Under the pieces are notes generated by a model. The model did not search any database. It saw nothing but the letters and a program-made list of their open reading frames with translations, and was not told where the DNA came from. Positions 12,936-24,590 of a stretch of DNA of 64,000 nucleotides are shown here, in pieces. The stretch's first letter is position 1, and each line of letters begins with the position of its first letter. The translations under genes and the position numbers were made by a program. The stretch comes from Dirofilaria immitis (Eukaryota; Nematoda; Chromadorea; Rhabditida; Onchocercidae), in NCBI GenBank assembly GCA_024305405.1, contig JAKNDB010000108.1, positions 496,001 to 560,000 of the forward strand. Reading direction: 5' to 3'.

Positions 12936-15900
12936 TTATTGCTTAATTAATGCTTGAATATCATTTAGCGAATCAACCAATGATTTCTTGAAATTTTCAG
13001 CATTTGTTTTAGGACAACTGTCAAATGAGGATGGTGCAAAAATGATTGAATTTGGTTGAATGTTATACGAACAACCATAACCATCTTTTGCAACAGGTCC
13101 ATAACAAAGGTATGTATCATTGATTGTTGGAATAGTTGTTACCTGTGATGAAGTAAGAAAAATAATTTTTTAATTTCATCATTTTGTGTAATTTACATTA
13201 AAAAAAAAACATCGATCATCATATAATTAAATATAATTGACAAACCTGGCTTGTTGATAATGGAAATCTCATAGTTTCAATCCATGCGGGATCGAGAAAG
13301 AGATCTGGCATTTTTGGCAACAAACCTTTTGCACTTCTTCTCTAGCGAGTGATTGAAGTGCACATAAATGATTATCGATACCGTAACCAGTTACATTCTG
13401 CAAAACTTCTCAAGAATATATAATTTGCAAGATTTACGAGATTTCTTGAATTTATCATCTTTCCCAAATTCATTCGATATAATCCAAATTTTGCATTAAC
13501 ATACTTTTTCTTGTTGAACGAGAAAAGTATATATGATTGATAAGTTTGATAAGTTGCATACCTCAAGTGTAATTTCTGCTTGCTTCTTAACTGCTTCCAC
13601 AAAAAGTTTTTGTTTCTCGGCCTAAAATATGTGTTCTTCCGATGAAATAAAATTTCACATTTCCGGAAAAAGTGAAATAATTGTTTAATCATAAAAGTTT
13701 GATTAGATCAGAGGATGATTATACTATCGTAATCACCTTTTAACTATTATAATTTGTCGTATTAAAATTTTCCCAGTATGAAAATAATTTAAGAAACAAT
13801 TTCGAATTTAAGTATGTATATATATACCTGCGTTTTATTTTTTTCGAGCATTGCTTGTACCCATAATAATGCTTCAGGTGTTGCAGCACGGATATTATCA
13901 ACACGACCGTAACGAAATCGTCGAATGGATGCACTTTCATACGTTGATACTAAGTGTCCATGTAATCTATATGCAAAAATTTAATACTCTTTTCAAAAAC
14001 TTTCTAAATTTTAATACATTTCAGTATAACATAATATATGAGTATGTAATTGAAATAGGCTTCCTAAAATTGAATTAATTCAATGATCAAAAATACCTGT
14101 AATAAGCAAGTTGCATCGTCAATTGAACAAAACCATCCGGACTAATTTGACATGATTTTATAAATTCTTTTCCAAATCCATCAAAAATTAACACTTGCAA
14201 GTTCAAATCATTCGCTAAGCTATAAAAACAAAAAACAAAAGAATAGATTAAATAATCGAAAAAAAAGTATAAATAAAAAACGAAATATATAAATTCTATA
14301 TTATTTTATAATTCGAAAATGTTGAAATATTTGTTATGAATTTTTCAAATATTATAAAAAGACTTCAAAATTTTCTACGTACATTTCATTGCATAATATG
14401 AGGATTACAATTATATGATAAATACAACATATTGATTTATCAGATAATAAATTAAATCTCATTTTTTTTCTTTTGCCCAAATATAATAATAATTTTTAAA
14501 TTTTAAATTTATTGTCTGATTCTTTTTGAATTATTTATTATCCATTTTTCCTAAATTAATTTAATAATTATTGAGAGATAAAGAAGGAAAAAAAAAAAAA
14601 AAAAAGAAAAACTTACTCATTGAAAATATCAATTTGTTTTTGTAGCAATGGTTTAGCATTTGGTAATATGGTCCAATGAAGTTGTAATGGTGCGATATTT
14701 TTAAATTATCATGCTGAATTAAAAAACAAATTCCTTTTTTATTGTTGTTGTTGTTGTTGAAATTATTTTTTTAAATTAAAATATTATAAACAAATAAAGA
14801 AATGAAAGAATAAAAAAAAAAATCGAAGTTAATATATCAAAACAAAACAATTTTGTTAGCTAATAAAAATGAAATTGCCTTTTTTTTTGTTTTGTTTTTT
14901 TTTGCAAAATAAAATTGAAAATTGAATCTTTGAATTACTAAAGAAAAAAAAAAAAAAAATTTATTGATAAAAATTATTTGGATAATTTAACATTTTACCA
15001 TTTTTGCCTCGTTATTATTTCGTTTAACAAATTGCATCGCATATTCAACCATATTTATGAGTACAATTCCTTCCGCAACTGAATGTTCAATACATAAACC
15101 ATTTGTACCATCATTTGATACGATAATCTATTCAAGAAAATAATTTCTTATTATTTATAAAATTTTTTTTTTAAAAAAATTAAATTAATTATTCGATTTT
15201 TTCTTTTCGATCATATTTTATTACAATAATTCATACAATTTAATTACAATTAATTAATTAAATGATTATTAGTATTATTTAAATTAAAATTATTCCAAAT
15301 TTAAAATAAAAGTAAATTGATGCATTATTAATTTTGTTCTTATTATAAGATTAATTATTATTACCTGTATTGTCATATCATACCATCGATTTAAACCCAT
15401 TGCATTACTACCAAAACCATGTAATAAATATAATCCACGATGTGCTAAATTATCTTCATAATTTTTCGACCATTTTGTTTCACCGTTAATATCAATGCAA
15501 ACAGCAAATGAAGCAGATAGAATCCAATTAAATGATTCTTGATTCTGTTTATCTAAATGTTTAATGAAAAATATTATTAATTTATCATATTTTAAATTAA
15601 TATTAATCAAAAATAAAATTATGATTTTTCGAAATAAACTTGTTCAACGATTTTAACAAACCTTGCTTCATTAAATTCCAAAATTTCGCCGCATCATCAC
15701 GATCACCTACGCTACCACCACCAATAATATTACTATTTTTCGCGCTTCCATCCATTTGGCTCATCTTAACCACTTTTCCCAACTGTTTCGCTATTTCGGC
15801 TTGCGACAATTTGACACCATCAAATCGAGTGAATACAACAAATGTCTGTATATGGAGTATTATCTTTATTTGAGTTGTTTATACACTTCCACCAGTTATA

Positions 15901-18541
15901 TATCAGTCCTGAATGATTCTCGAATTCATACTGTTGAATAAATCCTGCAGAAGCTGTCATCCGGAGAAAATAGTCAAAAAAAACCGCGACCGCGATATAT
16001 ATTCTTATCAGACAATAATTTTGCATATGGGTTGAGACAAAAAAAAAAAAAAACTGAATTATTTGAATAAAAATTATAATAAAATCGAATAAGTCGAAAT
16101 TCGAATATAATAAAAAATAATTAATTAAATATTTGCAAATTGGAAAAGAAATGTAATCAATTAATTACTGTTTATTAGCATACGGTAATTGATTTGCAGA
16201 AAATATAATCGAATAATTAAAATAAATTATATTTATGTAATCAATTAATCGGTAATTGATTTGCAGAAAATATAATCGAATAATTAAAATAAATTATATT
16301 TATGAATATTAATATTTATATTCGTTTTTCTTTTCAAGTTTTTCGTATTTCTCAAGAATCAAATAACGAAAAGAAAAAATTATTATAGCATAAATATGCC
16401 TGATTATTGCACATCACAAGTATATGCTCATTGCAATTGATCGTTTCATCAGCAGCCGGTTTATAATGTAGGATATCAATCGGACTATTTGGCTCACGAT
16501 AACAGCGAAACATTCGATCGTATTGTTCCATGCACATATTTACTTTTTGACGACCTGTTGAAATCTCTCGAGATATTAGTCTCCTGCAAAGCATCATCTT
16601 TTCTTTTCTTTTTATCTTTTCAATAAATTTATTTCACATTCAATCATCATATCAATTATTTCTAATCATTTTTGACCAAAATTAAAACCTGTTGAAATTT
16701 GAGCGATTATTTCAAACTTTGAAAAACTTATTTCATAAATAAAATACTGTGAATTTTTTCTTTGCAAACGAATATTTATTGTTATCATTATTATTTTTAT
16801 CATTATTATTATTATTATTATTATTATCGCTATTATTATTATCAATATTATTATTATTGCCATTATTATTATTATTATTATTATTGAGCATTTTTTCTCA
16901 ACGTTCATGCAAATTTTTATTCAATCCGTCATCGATAGGTTAGAAACGGAAAATTTTGGCAAATTATTAAAACAACAATTATAACCGCCTTTTGATACAA
17001 ACTGGTATTACATTTCCGACAAGTTACCCAGATGGAAATGCATTTCGATGGGTAACGTATATTTTAGACTTCTGAAGCCTATCTTAAAATGATCAGTAAA
17101 AAATTACACTGACATAATTAATCGTTATGATTTTTTTCATTCCTGTCAATCACTAATTGATATTTATACTTCATTTTTTGAAAGATTATTTTTCGTTGTT
17201 TGCATGTAAATATTACCTACCTCAAATTAATTCAGGTATTGATGAAGAGAGTTTAAATTACTTCGTAAAGTTCCGAAAATTTCAGAAAAAAAATTTGTGC
17301 ATATTATCAATTACCTATCGATTAAATCTTTGTAGTCGCAAAATCCACGAACAATCCAAGCCGTATAACTGAAAAAAATAAATAAACTTTTTATTTAAAT
17401 TTTGAAAAATTTTATTCTAATTAATCGACATGAATATTTTTAAAATGATACTGCCAGAAATTATCGTACCTCAACTGTTCGTCCAAATTGTTAAATTTTT
17501 GCTGTGGAAAGATGTAGGCTGGATTGGAATTCGTTGGTAATGGAAGTCTTACTTTCAAATACATTTCTGGTAACCAAAATTGATTGATCTGAAAATTAGC
17601 GAAATTTGTTTTAAATTTTTAAAGAGCAAAAAAAAGCAAAAATGATAAGTTCAATTTTTCAAATTATATGCTCAAAGTATTGTGCAAAAGTTTTCTGATG
17701 GATTGCTTTAGGAATGAATAATCGAATGATAGAATTTAAAATTTCAAAAATTTTCTTTTCCCTCAAACTTACCCAATTATCTTGCTCATCTGCTATTTTT
17801 TCAAGTTTCTCATGCAATCTTTTACCAACGTTTCGAAATTCAGCAATTGCTTTTTCAGTATGCGATAATTTTGCTTGATCATTGTTAACTATAACCGATA
17901 CATATTCCAGGTATCGTTTCAGAGTATGTTCCAATGAAGGTACCGGTGCTTTTGGGATAGAATTCTGGAAAATAATAATCTATGGTACAAAAAAAAAGGA
18001 AGAAATAAATACGAATATTATTCTCTGATTTCAAATTTTATTATTTTTTTTTCAATTTTATAATATTGTTGCAACCCTGTTGTGCCATTTATTCAAATAA
18101 AATTAATTTTTAATTTTTTCATATCTTACTTAATTTATCATATCATTTAAAAAAAAAAAAATTACTGAAATTAACATTTATCATTTGACTTTTAAAATTA
18201 TATAATTTCAGATTTGCATTAAATTTTATCAATAAATATATGATAATTAAAAATTAAACGAATTAACTTCTTCTATATCAGATTTTATCAAATGCTTTTT
18301 TTTTTGAATGATAAAAGAAGCTACTGTATTAATTTTATTTAGCAAATGATTATAACAATTATTTATTTAATTAGTTCATTTATCATGCTTCGGTGCTCAT
18401 ATATATCAGACTAATAAGAGACTAATAGACTAATATATCAGACTAATAAATTAAAGCATTAAAAAAAAATATACGAAATTCTTTCGAACTCGCCTTCGAA
18501 ATATTTGAATGATTAGTAGTAGTAATAGTAGCAGTAGTTAT

Positions 18542-18582
<41 letters not shown>

Positions 18583-20335
18583 CATATTTGCATTCATTAT
18601 TCGCATATAATAGTTTATATATGTTAGATGAATGCAAAAATAGTCGATGTTTACTTTGAAAAGCTTTTGTGAGTAGCATTTATCACTATGCTATAAACAA
18701 TTTTCTCTCGTTTAATTATTCGGAAAACTTTTTTGATGCATACAAGTAATCTCGAATTTTTCATCTAACAGCTTTTGCTTTTTTCTTTTCTTCCTTTTTT
18801 CTACCTTTTAAAGTTTCCTATTTTAGTTGATAATTGATAATTTTTAGATGTTACTTTTATGGAAGATTTTTTTAGAACTTACTTCTAAACTAGTTAAATT
18901 CAAAAAATACAAAAAACGAATAAAATTTTATGAAAGAAAAATTATAAGAATAATACTGCATAATTTTTCAATATTAACACTAAACAGTATAGTTCCATTT
19001 TTTTCATTAATTAAATGGTGAATTTTTTTTAAATTATTTAAAACTTTTTTTCTCGAGAAATCTATTGTGATAACTGAGTGATAAAAAGCCGATTAATATC
19101 TATTAACAAAAATTTAAACATTTTGTTTAAATTTCACTCACAAACAAGTAAGTTAAATTGTAATAAAAGAAATGTGAAATATTGAAAAATGAATTTCGAT
19201 AAGTGGAAATTTTAATACTGAAAAAAAAATAAAAAGTATAGCATCAAAATAAATGAATTTCAATCACTGAAGAATTAATAGAAAGATTTTGAAGTGGAAA
19301 AATCACTCTTACGAATTGCTTTTCATCATTTCCCTCGGGTAATTTACCATTAAAACTATTTGCCACGTATTAAGCAAAATTTTAATGAATATTCTCTAAT
19401 ATCAGATAACAAACTTGTTATTAATCATCCTTAAAACAGCATCCCTCCTATGTTTATCAGCCATTATTGATAAGCATATACCAATGTGTTATTATTGATT
19501 TTTACTAGAGGATATCTTGCAACTTATGAAGCTTAAACTTTTTTTTCTTGCTTTTTTTAACTTCGTAATTAAATTGATAATATTATAAATCACAAGTAAA
19601 AATTGCATGTGTAAGAAATTTTAATTGCATAATCAATATTCCTTAATTTGGTTATATTTTTACGTAATAAATTTTTTCGTTAATTAAATGCCAAATTTTT
19701 TTGCAAATTTTAAATTATTTAAAACTTTCTTCTCGAGAAATTTATTATGATAACTGAATGATAACAGGCCGATTAATCTATAGTTACAGAAACTTTAACT
19801 AAATTAAATTAAATTAAAAAAAAATAATAACAAACCAAAACAAATGCACCCGATGATACGAAATAAAATGATAATGTAAAATGGATGGAAGCAACAAAAT
19901 TTTTGCAGGTTACCTTTATGTTTACATTTCAAATCTAGTTTTACAACATCATACTTCTTGTTGTCAATTATGAAACATGAGAGTGAGTTTCGAATTAGAT
20001 AATATAAATATTACCTTTTCTTCTAATAACTATTTGCTAATGATTAATTGAATTTTTACTATCGATTGTTACGCTAATTGAAATATTTTAATTCGTACAT
20101 TTCGTTTAATCAAATCATTTTCGTTTAATCAAATCATTTTCGTTTAATCAAATCATTTTCGTTTAATCATAATTAAATTAATGATGATCAAACAAAAATT
20201 TCTAAATATGTGAAAAGTAAGAAGAATTAAAAGAAATGAAAAAAAAAAAAATGAAAGAGGGAAATTAGAACTCACCTCATCATACCAATCTTGTATCGAA
20301 TTTTTTTTATCAGTGATATAATTTATATCGCTCAT
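12936..20335 (-). CDS. cha-1: Choline O-acetyltransferase, 14 coding exons
   Basis: Exons (minus): 20276-20335, 17773-17964, 17470-17588, 17315-17368, 16400-16583, 15662-15845, 15365-15552, 14999-15127, 14617-14713, 14097-14219, 13828-13966, 13562-13621, 13246-13397, 12936-13142. All phases fit; total about 629 residues, the usual nematode ChAT length. The product transfers acetyl from acetyl-CoA to choline in cholinergic nerve terminals. Family marks in order: [16 protein letters not shown] (N-terminal), [10 protein letters not shown], the catalytic-His segment [11 protein letters not shown] (His near residue 342), [17 protein letters not shown] (choline/CoA site region), FPLSTSQ, and [16 protein letters not shown] at the C-terminus. 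Choline rather than carnitine acyltransferase is preferred mainly because unc-17 sits immediately upstream. Odd: one base missing from an A run in exon 9 (plus T 14698-14702) and one G missing in exon 13 (plus C 13325-13326), probably errors; the intron after exon 5 starts with GC. Confidence 0.95.
16151..16304. repeat. Tandem duplication within a cha-1 intron
   Basis: A 54-base segment starting GGTAATTGATTTGCAG is present at 16184-16237 and again at 16251-16304. It is flanked by a repeated ATGTAATCAATTAAT. It lies in the intron between cha-1 exons 5 and 6. Confidence 0.85.
16782..16885 (+). repeat. ATT-type microsatellite in a cha-1 intron
   Basis: Interrupted (ATT)n tract in the intron between cha-1 exons 4 and 5. 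It produces Leu-rich and Ile-rich shadow ORFs on the two strands that are not genes. Confidence 0.9.
18541..18582 (+). repeat. TTG trinucleotide microsatellite
   Basis: (TTG)n with one GAT-type interruption, inside the large cha-1 intron. The minus-strand Thr-rich ORF over it is a repeat artefact. Confidence 0.9.
20101..20170. repeat. 20-bp tandem repeat, about 3.5 copies
   Basis: Unit TTCGTTTAATCAAATCATTT repeated head to tail, inside the large cha-1 intron about 100 bases past the first coding exon. Confidence 0.9.
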
Positions 20336-22648
20336 CGCTCATTCCTGTTCAATGCTGCAACCTAAATTGATAATTTAATTTGCGATAAATTTTCTAATCT
20401 TTTATCATTTCATTATCATATATATAGTAATTATTTTAAAAAAAAATGATGAACTTTCCTTTTTTTTTTTGAAATCTTTAAAATATCTATACTTTTTTTT
20501 CTTTAATTTTTCTAATCTCCGTATGATTCATGAATATATAATGAATTTAAAAAATAGTTTTGAATAATTAATGATTAATTTTAAATTTTAAAATTTTTAG
20601 TATAAAATTTATTGAAATTTATAAGCTAAATTTTATTATTAATTTTTTCTAAAATTTTTAATTGTTAATAGCAATTAAAAATAATTACATGCGTGCTAAT
20701 TAAATTGCAAAAATGTTTCCAAATGAAAAAAAATAACTTTTTCCAATATGATGCATAAATTTGATATGCTAATCCAAAATTGAAATTTAAATTTTATAAA
20801 TCAAAATCTAATAGAATGAAATTATTGATGTAAATCCTAAAATGGATTTTTCTCCATTCGATTATAATTAATTATTTAGCATAATATTTTTACGTATGCA
20901 AATAAAAAAAAAAGTAATCATTTGGTAATTAGAATGTTATCAAATTTACTATTATCATTATATTCCGGTTTATAAATCGGATTCTTATCTTTATCTGGTA
21001 AATGAAATCATTTTTCTTTGTGATAATTTTCTTTCATTATTATGTTTCATTATATGATAATCATTTAAGTTCTAGAAACCGTTTATTCAGAATAATGTTA
21101 GATGATATTTTGCTTATTTTGTTCATGTCAATATTTTAATTGTTGATTGTTGAAATTTTGTGAAATGATTGAAAGGAAATCTATCGATACAGTTTATTCA
21201 ATTTGTAGAATTAGTAATAGTTATTTCTAAGTTTCTGCAACTTGCATAAAGCTTTTATTATTGCACAATACTAATAAGCAGTAGCAGCAGCAGCAGTAGC
21301 AGGAGTAGAGAAAGTTTAAAAATACATTACGAAATTATGATGAAATCAAATGAACTTTGACATGAAAACATTGATGCGCAAATTTCAGATGTATCTGAAT
21401 CTATTAAAAGAAGAACTAGAGTTAAGATGAATCAAGTTAGTTGTAACTGAATAATCTTTCTCATTATTTTTATTCATGCAGAAAATAGAAGGAATTTGAT
21501 ATTTTAGTATTCCGATTTCGATTATAAACATAACTTAAAGTATCACTTGGAAACTTAACCTCTAGGATTATGCCTTCTAACAATTCTAGTGTATACATTA
21601 CATGCATTGTTATGCTTTTTGTTTTGATTAATGCTGAAATTGAATTTTGAATTTAAATTTGCTATCAATTATTAATTGAATAGATGGAGCGCTAATTTAG
21701 AAAGTCAAAATTATTCATAAATTATTTGTTCTAAAATAAAAATAGGAAATATATGATAACTTGGGCATATATTTTCGTTTTTTTTGAAATGAATAGATTC
21801 CATTTTGATTAAATTAATACTTATAAAATTTTAAATTTCTATCTCATATTGCATATTTGAAATGAATTTTGCATGATATTTTTAAAAAAAAAAAACAAAA
21901 TATAAAGAAAAGAAAAAACTTTTTTGTTTACAAATTCTTTTTCTTTTGTTTTTTTTCTTTGTTTAGCTAAATATTTGATAAGTAAATATTGTTGAATATT
22001 TAATATATCAAATGATTTTTGATTACTATTTTTAAATGTTTCCATTTTTATTGCTTAAATTTCATCGATCATTTTCTTACAATTCCTTTCACTATTTCCT
22101 TCATATTTTCTTTAATTTCCGTTTTTTTTTTTTTTTTTTTATTTTATTTTCTTTCTTTCTTTCTTTCTTTCTTTCTTTTCTTTTTCTTTTTATCTTTCTT
22201 GCAAAAATAATTCAAAGAAGATATGTTGAAAAAATATTTTGATTCCTATTTATAAGCAAAGTTTTATATTTCATTCATTTACATTAAATTTGCAGATACA
22301 ACTAAAAACTACCACATAATTAATATAATATATAAACATGTACAAGCATAGTAACAGAGAAATTGAGATCACAGCTTGAGAAGATTTGAATTAATATTTA
22401 GAAAGTTTTACTTTACTACCACCATCATTTTTTTTTTTTTTTTTTTTGAAAAATTAGAATAAAATGATCAAGATGATAATAAAATTTTTGATAAAAATTA
22501 GCATAGAATTTAAAATTGATAAATGATTAGAAATTTTATATAACAGTTAGCAATAGATAAATATAGAAATAAATAATGGTAGCAGTAAATTAGCAGTAAT
22601 TAGTAAAATACTAATTTGATATCCTATTCGCTTGAATGTAATCTTCCG
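20336..22648 (-). other. Region between unc-17 stop and first cha-1 coding exon
   Basis: In the C. elegans cholinergic locus this interval is part of the cha-1 first intron and also carries the unc-17 3' UTR. Here an acceptor-like TTTAG or TTGCAG lies 15 to 30 bases before the cha-1 start (minus strand, about 20351-20366). That fits splicing from a distant 5' exon. The rest is AT-rich with a CAG-like stretch near 21280-21305 and a (TTCT)n tract. Confidence 0.55.
22150..22178 (+). repeat. TTCT tetranucleotide microsatellite
   Basis: (TTTC)n run next to poly-T, between unc-17 and cha-1 exon 1. The overlapping Phe-rich ORFs are artefacts. Confidence 0.9.
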
Positions 22649-22835
22649 TTACCATTGTACATTCAACGGATCATCCAAATTGTATGCAATAGGATATTTT
22701 GATTGATTCCATTGATTTTCTGGTTCATCATGTTGCTGTTGTATGGCACCATAGCTACGTTGTTGTGGAATATCGAAACTTTGTCCCGTCGCATTACCAT
22801 TACTACTACCACCAGTATCAAATAATGTTCGTTGC

Positions 22836-22897
<62 letters not shown>

Positions 22898-24456
22898 CTC
22901 TTCAAATGGTTGATAAATATAAATTTGTCGCAAAACTGATAATACCGGTGCATAAGCCAAATTTAGAACGCAAATAATAATATTTAGAGCCAGAAAACCC
23001 ATCGTTGCGACAATTTCACCAGCAATAATCGGCCCAAATGCATATGCCAAACTGTATGAGATATCAGCAATCGCATAGACACTACCGTAAACACTAACAT
23101 GTCGCGTATCAACCAAATATCCAAGCATTGGTAGCAATGATGTATCAATTAGCGCAATTCGAAACAAAGTGTTGATAAGGGTAGAATCAATTGAAGAATG
23201 GAATTAGTGAATGGTATCAGGAAACAACTCAATGCTTCCATCATTAAGCCAACTGCTGCAAAAAGCCATTCTTTTTGTGGATAACGTTGCATGAGACGAA
23301 CGGTAGCGTAAACACCGAGAACATGCGGGAAAAACGGTGGAAACCATATGATACCAACCATCCATGATGGAGTATCTGGTATAGCACTTGCCATCCAAGT
23401 TGTGATCGTCGGTTCCAAAAATGCCAAACTAATATTTGCCATAATAAGGGCACCGGAACAGATTGCAATATATTTATCCATAAATAAGCGCCACATTGGT
23501 GTACCTTGCATTCGTTCACCGGCTGTACTTATTTGTTTATTGGCTTTCGGTTGAATAACCATAAAAACCATGAATCCATCAAAAGACATATCATGGATAG
23601 GATCAGGAAAGGTATCGGTTTTCCGGCTACTGAATAAAGGACTGAACCATATGGTGGTGCTACCAAACAACCGAATGATATAAATGCCAAAGCAATACCA
23701 AGCGCTGCTGATCGTTCATTTTCTTCTGTAAAACGATCCGCAATCATTGCAAGACCCGAAGTATCAGCAAATGCTGAACCAAATCCCTAAAATTAATTGT
23801 TGGATTAGTTGAATTTATTAAATTAATCAAACAATATTTTATCGAATTATTTTATATTTTTGATTTTTTAGTTTTTTTTCTTTTGAATTTTCAAATTTAA
23901 ACGTAAGCATATCACTTTATAAATTATTAAATAAAAAGAAAAAAAAAGAGAATGAATGAATTAACATACCTGTAATGATCTGGCGAAAAACAAGACACCA
24001 TAACTTCGTCCCAATGCAAAAATAGCTGTTGAACTGAACATTACGCATAAACCGATAACCATTGGAAATTCATAGCCGATACGATCGATGATATATCCAG
24101 AAAATGGATTAACAAAAATTTGAATAAGTGCTTTTGATGCAAATAGCCATCCAAGTCCAATATCTTCATTCAAATAATCAATTTGACCACCGGTCATACG
24201 TACAAGAACTGTACCATTTTTCAATTTTTTGTTTCATTATGATATCCAACAAATTGTACATCATAGGCATGAATATCTCGAAGATATTTCGGTATTATTG
24301 GTACAATTACCATATAGAGCATATTATCAAGTAGTAAAGCAATCGAAACAATTATAAGCACTAGCTTTTTTGCATTTTCGGCTCTTTGATCCTTTGATCC
24401 AACCATTGACGACACCAATCACTATCACGATTAATAATTGGTACATTGAAACCCAT
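22649..24456 (-). CDS. unc-17: Vesicular acetylcholine transporter (VAChT)
   Basis: Two coding exons, 23970-24456 and 22649-23786 (minus strand), about 542 residues, near the size of C. elegans UNC-17. This proton-driven antiporter of the major facilitator superfamily loads acetylcholine into synaptic vesicles. The start ATG at 24456 opens [13 protein letters not shown], as in UNC-17. TM1 contains [18 protein letters not shown] with the family Asp; then GYHNET (lumenal loop), [58 protein letters not shown], and [20 protein letters not shown] near the C-terminus. The end DDPLNVQW matches the nematode C-terminus. Odd: a 21-residue poly-Gln in the cytosolic tail. Four single bases are missing (plus-strand T 24366-24371, T 24225-24230, A 23573-23574, C 23160); with them restored both exons have whole codons. 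Cha-1 follows on the same strand. Confidence 0.97.
22832..22894 (-). repeat. CAA/CAG repeat encoding poly-Gln in UNC-17 tail
   Basis: 21 uninterrupted Gln codons (almost all CAA, one CAG) in the coding frame of the transporter, just after the last membrane segment. Confidence 0.95.
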
Positions 24457-24504
24457 CTTGTTTTTCAACTTAATTTCTTCTCACCACAGAATCAATTTAG
24501 CAAA

Positions 24505-24539
24505 GATGATGATGATGATGATGATAATGATGGTGATGA

Positions 24540-24577
<38 letters not shown>

Positions 24578-24590
24578 TGATGATGATGAT
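24505..24590 (+). repeat. GAT microsatellite just upstream of unc-17
   Basis: Interrupted (GAT)n starting about 50 bases 5' of the unc-17 start codon, so within its 5' UTR or the sequence around its acceptor site. Confidence 0.9.

Larger units (their letters stand above)
17965..20275 (-). other. First intron between cha-1 coding exons
   Basis: A 2.3-kb intron separates the 20-codon first coding exon from the second. It contains a (TTG)n microsatellite and otherwise AT-rich DNA with no visible exon. Much longer than the other cha-1 introns, so regulatory content is possible but not shown. Confidence 0.7.

Noticed and set aside
16666..16943. Leu-rich and Ile-rich ORFs on both strands, which look like membrane proteins
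   Set aside because: They are translations of an ATT microsatellite inside a cha-1 intron.
22663..22977. Poly-Asn and poly-Val ORFs
   Set aside because: Other frames of the UNC-17 poly-Gln repeat.
967..24456. Interpretation of the frameshifted genes as pseudogenes
   Set aside because: Splice sites, phases and conserved motifs are intact, and essential neuronal genes are hit in the same one-base manner as all others.
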